From JAGVJT01 sp964513205 (lineage in GTDB: Bacteria; Pseudomonadota; Gammaproteobacteria; Legionellales; Legionellaceae), in NCBI GenBank assembly GCA_964513205.1, contig CAZELP010000009.1, positions 1 through 64,000 on the forward strand: a stretch of DNA of 64,000 bases, given 5' to 3'. A model generated the notes under the pieces. The model ran no database searches. It was given only the letters and a program-made list of their open reading frames with translations, and was not told the DNA's origin. The stretch's first letter is position 1, and every line of letters begins with the position of its first letter. The position numbers were made by a program, and so were the translations under genes. Below are positions 61,343 to 64,000 of the stretch, piece after piece.

Positions 61343-62926
61343 CTACAGTAGAGTTTTAGATGTAGAAGGTAAATTCATATCTTCTTTCACTCGTAAAAAT
61401 AGCTTTCTGCACAGTGTGTCTTTATCTTGATGGAACAAATGAGGGTTGTTCCTGTATGTCACTCGCTCTTCTTTAGATAAAGGCAGCTGTGCCTGAATAT
61501 AGTCATCACGAACTTTAATGGGTGTCGGTTTTTCAGCGGCGGATCGAAATCCACAAGCATTGAAAAAAGTGCCTTTGTATTGAGCGGCGTAGATAGTAGC
61601 TCGTGTATTTTTAGGGGATGAGGGGAGCTCTTTACGATTAAAATATTTATCTTTAATTTTTTGAAAATGCTCATGCATTTCTATTAAAAATAGATTGATG
61701 CCCTCTATGGGATCTATTTGTCTATTAGACACTCGGTTTAAAATGCGGAGAGCGCGTGTGCGCATATATTCACTCTTTTCTTTTCCTTCGATATAATATG
61801 AATCAAAATAGTTCACAGATTTATCAAGTTCGTTCGTTAAATTAAGCGAATTTTGAAAATGTGTTCCATCTAAAATGCTTGTATAGTATGAACGATGAAG
61901 GTTTGGAGAGTCTTGACTACGTAGATTGTACTGATGCGACGGATATTCTCTTTTCGTGTCTCTTAGTGAAGGTAAAATGGCACTGTGGCATCCTCGAGTA
62001 TCTCCTTCTCCTTGACCATGTTGACGATTGGTTGTCTCAATTTCTACAGTAAGGCCTGAGCCATAATAAGCAATCAGTGTGAAAAAAAACAAATCGACAC
62101 GTAAACTTGCATGGCGTTCAATGAGCGAAACATCGATAGGAGCGTTGTTTATTTTACTTAATGCTGCTGTGACATTATCATTATAATTTGTTTTTTTTCG
62201 ATTAGATTTATCTTGTGCAAAAAGAACTTCTTTAAAAAAATCCAGGAATTTTGTATAGCCTTTTTTTAAAGCAAAATCGAATACAGTTTGATTGGATCGA
62301 TCTGAATAAAGAATGTTAGCGCCATGGCGTACTAGACAAACAACCACCTCAAACTGATTTTGAACAGTAGCTTCGAACAGAGGGGTGTCGACATCAGAAT
62401 GAGGAGAAGCTGCTTCGATATGAGCACCAAGAGCGATCAACTTTTTCACCATGCGGGCTGACCTTGCCATATGCAGGGGAGAAAAACCATTCCAACGTTG
62501 CACATTAATGAGTGTTTGAATAATATGCGGGTAACGAAGATGAATGGCATCTAATAAATCGAGATGATCTTCGTCTGCTAGCCAATGCATGAGTGTGAGT
62601 TCGTCCTCATCCTTTGCGGTAAAATTGGCTTTTCCTTTCAATAACAATATAGTTGTGTCTATTCTTCCTGATGCTACTGCCGACAGCAAGGGAGTAGTTC
62701 CTTCGTTGCTTATTCGAGCCTCGATGTTTGCTTTGTATTTCAGCAGAACGAGCATCACTTCTTTAGCGTTGTGGCTTGCCGCGACATGTAGTGCTGTGCG
62801 CTGAGACCCATCGAGCGCTTCAATGTCAAATTTTTTAGTTTTGATCAATTCTTCAACACGACTAGCTTCATTTTTTCTAACCGCGTCAAACCATGTGATT
62901 AGGTGACTTTCTGTTTTAGAATACAT
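61343..62926 (-). CDS. ankyrin repeat protein
   Basis: 527 residues. About six ankyrin repeats occupy roughly 12-240: QRTALHVAASHNAKEVMLVL, NEGTTPLLSAVASGR, FSPLHMARSARM and VDTPLFEATVQNQFEVVVCL. The C-terminal half is unrecognised, helical and charged, with no membrane segment. Ankyrin proteins of Legionellales are often Dot/Icm substrates that bind host proteins, so an effector is plausible. Confidence 0.88.
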   Translation of the reverse strand: MYSKTESHLITWFDAVRKNEASRVEELIKTKKFDIEALDGSQRTALHVAASHNAKEVMLVLLKYKANIEARISNEGTTPLLSAVASGRIDTTILLLKGKANFTAKDEDELTLMHWLADEDHLDLLDAIHLRYPHIIQTLINVQRWNGFSPLHMARSARMVKKLIALGAHIEAASPHSDVDTPLFEATVQNQFEVVVCLVRHGANILYSDRSNQTVFDFALKKGYTKFLDFFKEVLFAQDKSNRKKTNYNDNVTAALSKINNAPIDVSLIERHASLRVDLFFFTLIAYYGSGLTVEIETTNRQHGQGEGDTRGCHSAILPSLRDTKREYPSHQYNLRSQDSPNLHRSYYTSILDGTHFQNSLNLTNELDKSVNYFDSYYIEGKEKSEYMRTRALRILNRVSNRQIDPIEGINLFLIEMHEHFQKIKDKYFNRKELPSSPKNTRATIYAAQYKGTFFNACGFRSAAEKPTPIKVRDDYIQAQLPLSKEERVTYRNNPHLFHQDKDTLCRKLFLRVKEDMNLPSTSKTLL

Positions 62927-63080
62927 TTTTTAACGACCCACAGCTTACATCAGTTTGCATATTAACATAAATTGGTTGAACGAGCAGCATTTCTATCTGT
63001 TTTGTCTTCGTACGGAGTATGTTTTGTTAAATCTATTTCCATTGCAGCTTACTTCATTTAAAATGCTATTTTGTTATACA

Positions 63081-64000
63081 ATGACTCATATCATCATGCC
63101 GTTTTTATTAACCCTATGCGCTGCAATTTTTTGGGGCGCTAATTTTAATGCTGGCAAAGTATTAGTAAACTATTTTGATCCATTACACTTAGTTGCTATC
63201 CGATTTTTATGCTCTTTACTGTGCATTCTGCCCGTTATATTTTTTACAAAAGCACGGACACTCTTCATTCCAACGTTTAAACAAAATTTTTGGGTATATG
63301 CTCTCCTTAGCCTTATCGGAATCATCGGTTACAATGGCTTTGTGTTTGAAGGAGTAAAATATACTTCCTCTGTTAACGCGGCCTTAATTATGGCGACTAA
63401 TCCACCATTAACCATGTTTTTTGCGGCATTTGTGCTCCAAGAAAAAATGAATAGTTCACAAAAACTAGGTGCCATGATTAGCTTATTGAGCGTTGCTATT
63501 GTCATCACGCAAGGTTCAATTCAAGCATTACTTCAATTACAATTTTCATTCGGTGACTTGATTGTCATGCTCGCTAATATTTGTTGGGCATTTTATAACG
63601 TTTTATCTAAGCGTTATTTAAAAGACAGTATGCCACTCATTACGACGACTAGTACGATGCTTATTAGTACAGTATTTTTATTGATAATAGGTGGAGCAGG
63701 GCAGATAGAGGCATTTCATAATTTATTTGAACAAACATCTACTGTCTACTACCCCTTGATCTATATGGTCGTTTTAGGAACCGTCGCTGCTTATTTATTC
63801 TGGAACTATGGCATTAGCCGATTAGGTGCGGGTAAAACTGCTATTTTTTTTAATCTGATTCCGATCGTAACCACCGTGATTTCATTTTTTCAGGGACAAA
63901 CGGTTTCGATGATTCAAATTATCGGGGGACTAAGCGTTATTTTTGGTGTGTTATTATCGACGAAAGCAATTTCATTCCGGAAAAAGCAAATACCCATAAC
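63081..64000 (+). CDS. EamA-family (DMT) transporter, 3' end outside the window
   Basis: The frame stays open from the ATG at 63081 to the last base, 306 codons. It starts with the EamA hallmark AAIFWGANFNAGKVL, and the second repeat shows MLANICWAFYNVLSKRYL. About ten membrane helices in two EamA repeats, e.g. PLTMFFAAFVLQEKM and AYLFWNYGISRLGAGK. A drug/metabolite exporter, substrate unknown. An in-frame ATG at 63063 is an alternative start. Divergent from the ankyrin gene. Confidence 0.88.
   Translation, partial: MTHIIMPFLLTLCAAIFWGANFNAGKVLVNYFDPLHLVAIRFLCSLLCILPVIFFTKARTLFIPTFKQNFWVYALLSLIGIIGYNGFVFEGVKYTSSVNAALIMATNPPLTMFFAAFVLQEKMNSSQKLGAMISLLSVAIVITQGSIQALLQLQFSFGDLIVMLANICWAFYNVLSKRYLKDSMPLITTTSTMLISTVFLLIIGGAGQIEAFHNLFEQTSTVYYPLIYMVVLGTVAAYLFWNYGISRLGAGKTAIFFNLIPIVTTVISFFQGQTVSMIQIIGGLSVIFGVLLSTKAISFRKKQIPI

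Noticed and set aside
1..64000. CRISPR arrays, tRNA or rRNA genes
   Set aside because: No regularly spaced repeats, and no cloverleaf-like or rRNA-like sequence was found in the intergenic regions by eye.

Overview
The window reads as a low-GC, gene-dense chromosome segment from an intracellular gammaproteobacterium, most likely a member of Legionellales (Coxiellaceae/Legionella-like). This is inferred from gene content and not from any search. Housekeeping genes of gammaproteobacterial type (nrdAB, pmbA, mrcA, lepA-lepB-rnc, mltB, gspL-gspM, queC, hemB, mutS, fabV, nudC, a DEAD-box helicase) are interleaved with large, poorly characterised proteins of the kind seen in host-associated Legionellales. 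These include ankyrin proteins, a WipB-like PPP phosphatase, proteins with eukaryote-like or toxin-like domains, and coiled-coil and membrane proteins. No tRNA, rRNA, CRISPR array or intact insertion sequence was seen.

Layout. 0-7.5 kb: the tail of an unknown protein, nrdB/nrdA behind a promoter region with two NrdR-box-like sites and a perfect DnaA box, a phosphodiester glycosidase-like secreted protein, and pmbA. 7.5-13.2 kb: a PPP phosphatase gene broken by a 100-N scaffold gap and carrying 65-residue tandem repeats, a small outer-membrane barrel, then a four-gene cassette (haem-oxygenase-fold diiron-like protein, XRE regulator, MBL hydrolase, small protein ending in the CaaX-like tetrapeptide CLIC) closed by a strong terminator. 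13.2-18 kb: a 1418-residue PEP-synthase-like protein flanked on both sides by GC-richer intergenic scars with gene fragments and long inverted repeats. 18-31 kb: mrcA, yjdM, a coiled-coil protein, a protein made of 32-35-residue repeats resembling TALE/BAT repeats, an outer-membrane barrel, an SF1 helicase-like/ankyrin fusion, a candidate deaminase-fold protein and an L,D-transpeptidase. 31-35 kb: a secreted seven-blade propeller, another barrel and an MFS transporter.

35-44 kb: a NadD-like nucleotidyltransferase converges on an operon lepA-lepB-rnc-asparagine-synthase-like gene. The divergent operon mltB-gspL-gspM (4-nt overlaps) converges on queC. 44-54 kb: a 1144-residue membrane/coiled-coil protein, hemB, mutS, a small secreted protein, an HPr-kinase-like protein and fabV. 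54-64 kb: a cupin-like protein, a C-terminally membrane-anchored protein, nudC, a YaiI/DUF188 protein, a small unknown protein coupled to a YhiN-like flavoprotein, a RhlE-like helicase, an ankyrin protein, and an EamA transporter that runs off the right edge.

The most notable items are the TALE-like repeat protein (22.8-24.2 kb), the multidomain PEP-synthase-like protein and its scarred flanks (13.2-18 kb), the diiron/MBL/CaaX cassette (10.6-13.2 kb), the helicase-ankyrin fusion (25.1-29.1 kb) and the candidate deaminase (29.2-30.3 kb). Starts were moved inward wherever a promoter-like sequence or a better ribosome site argued against the longest frame.
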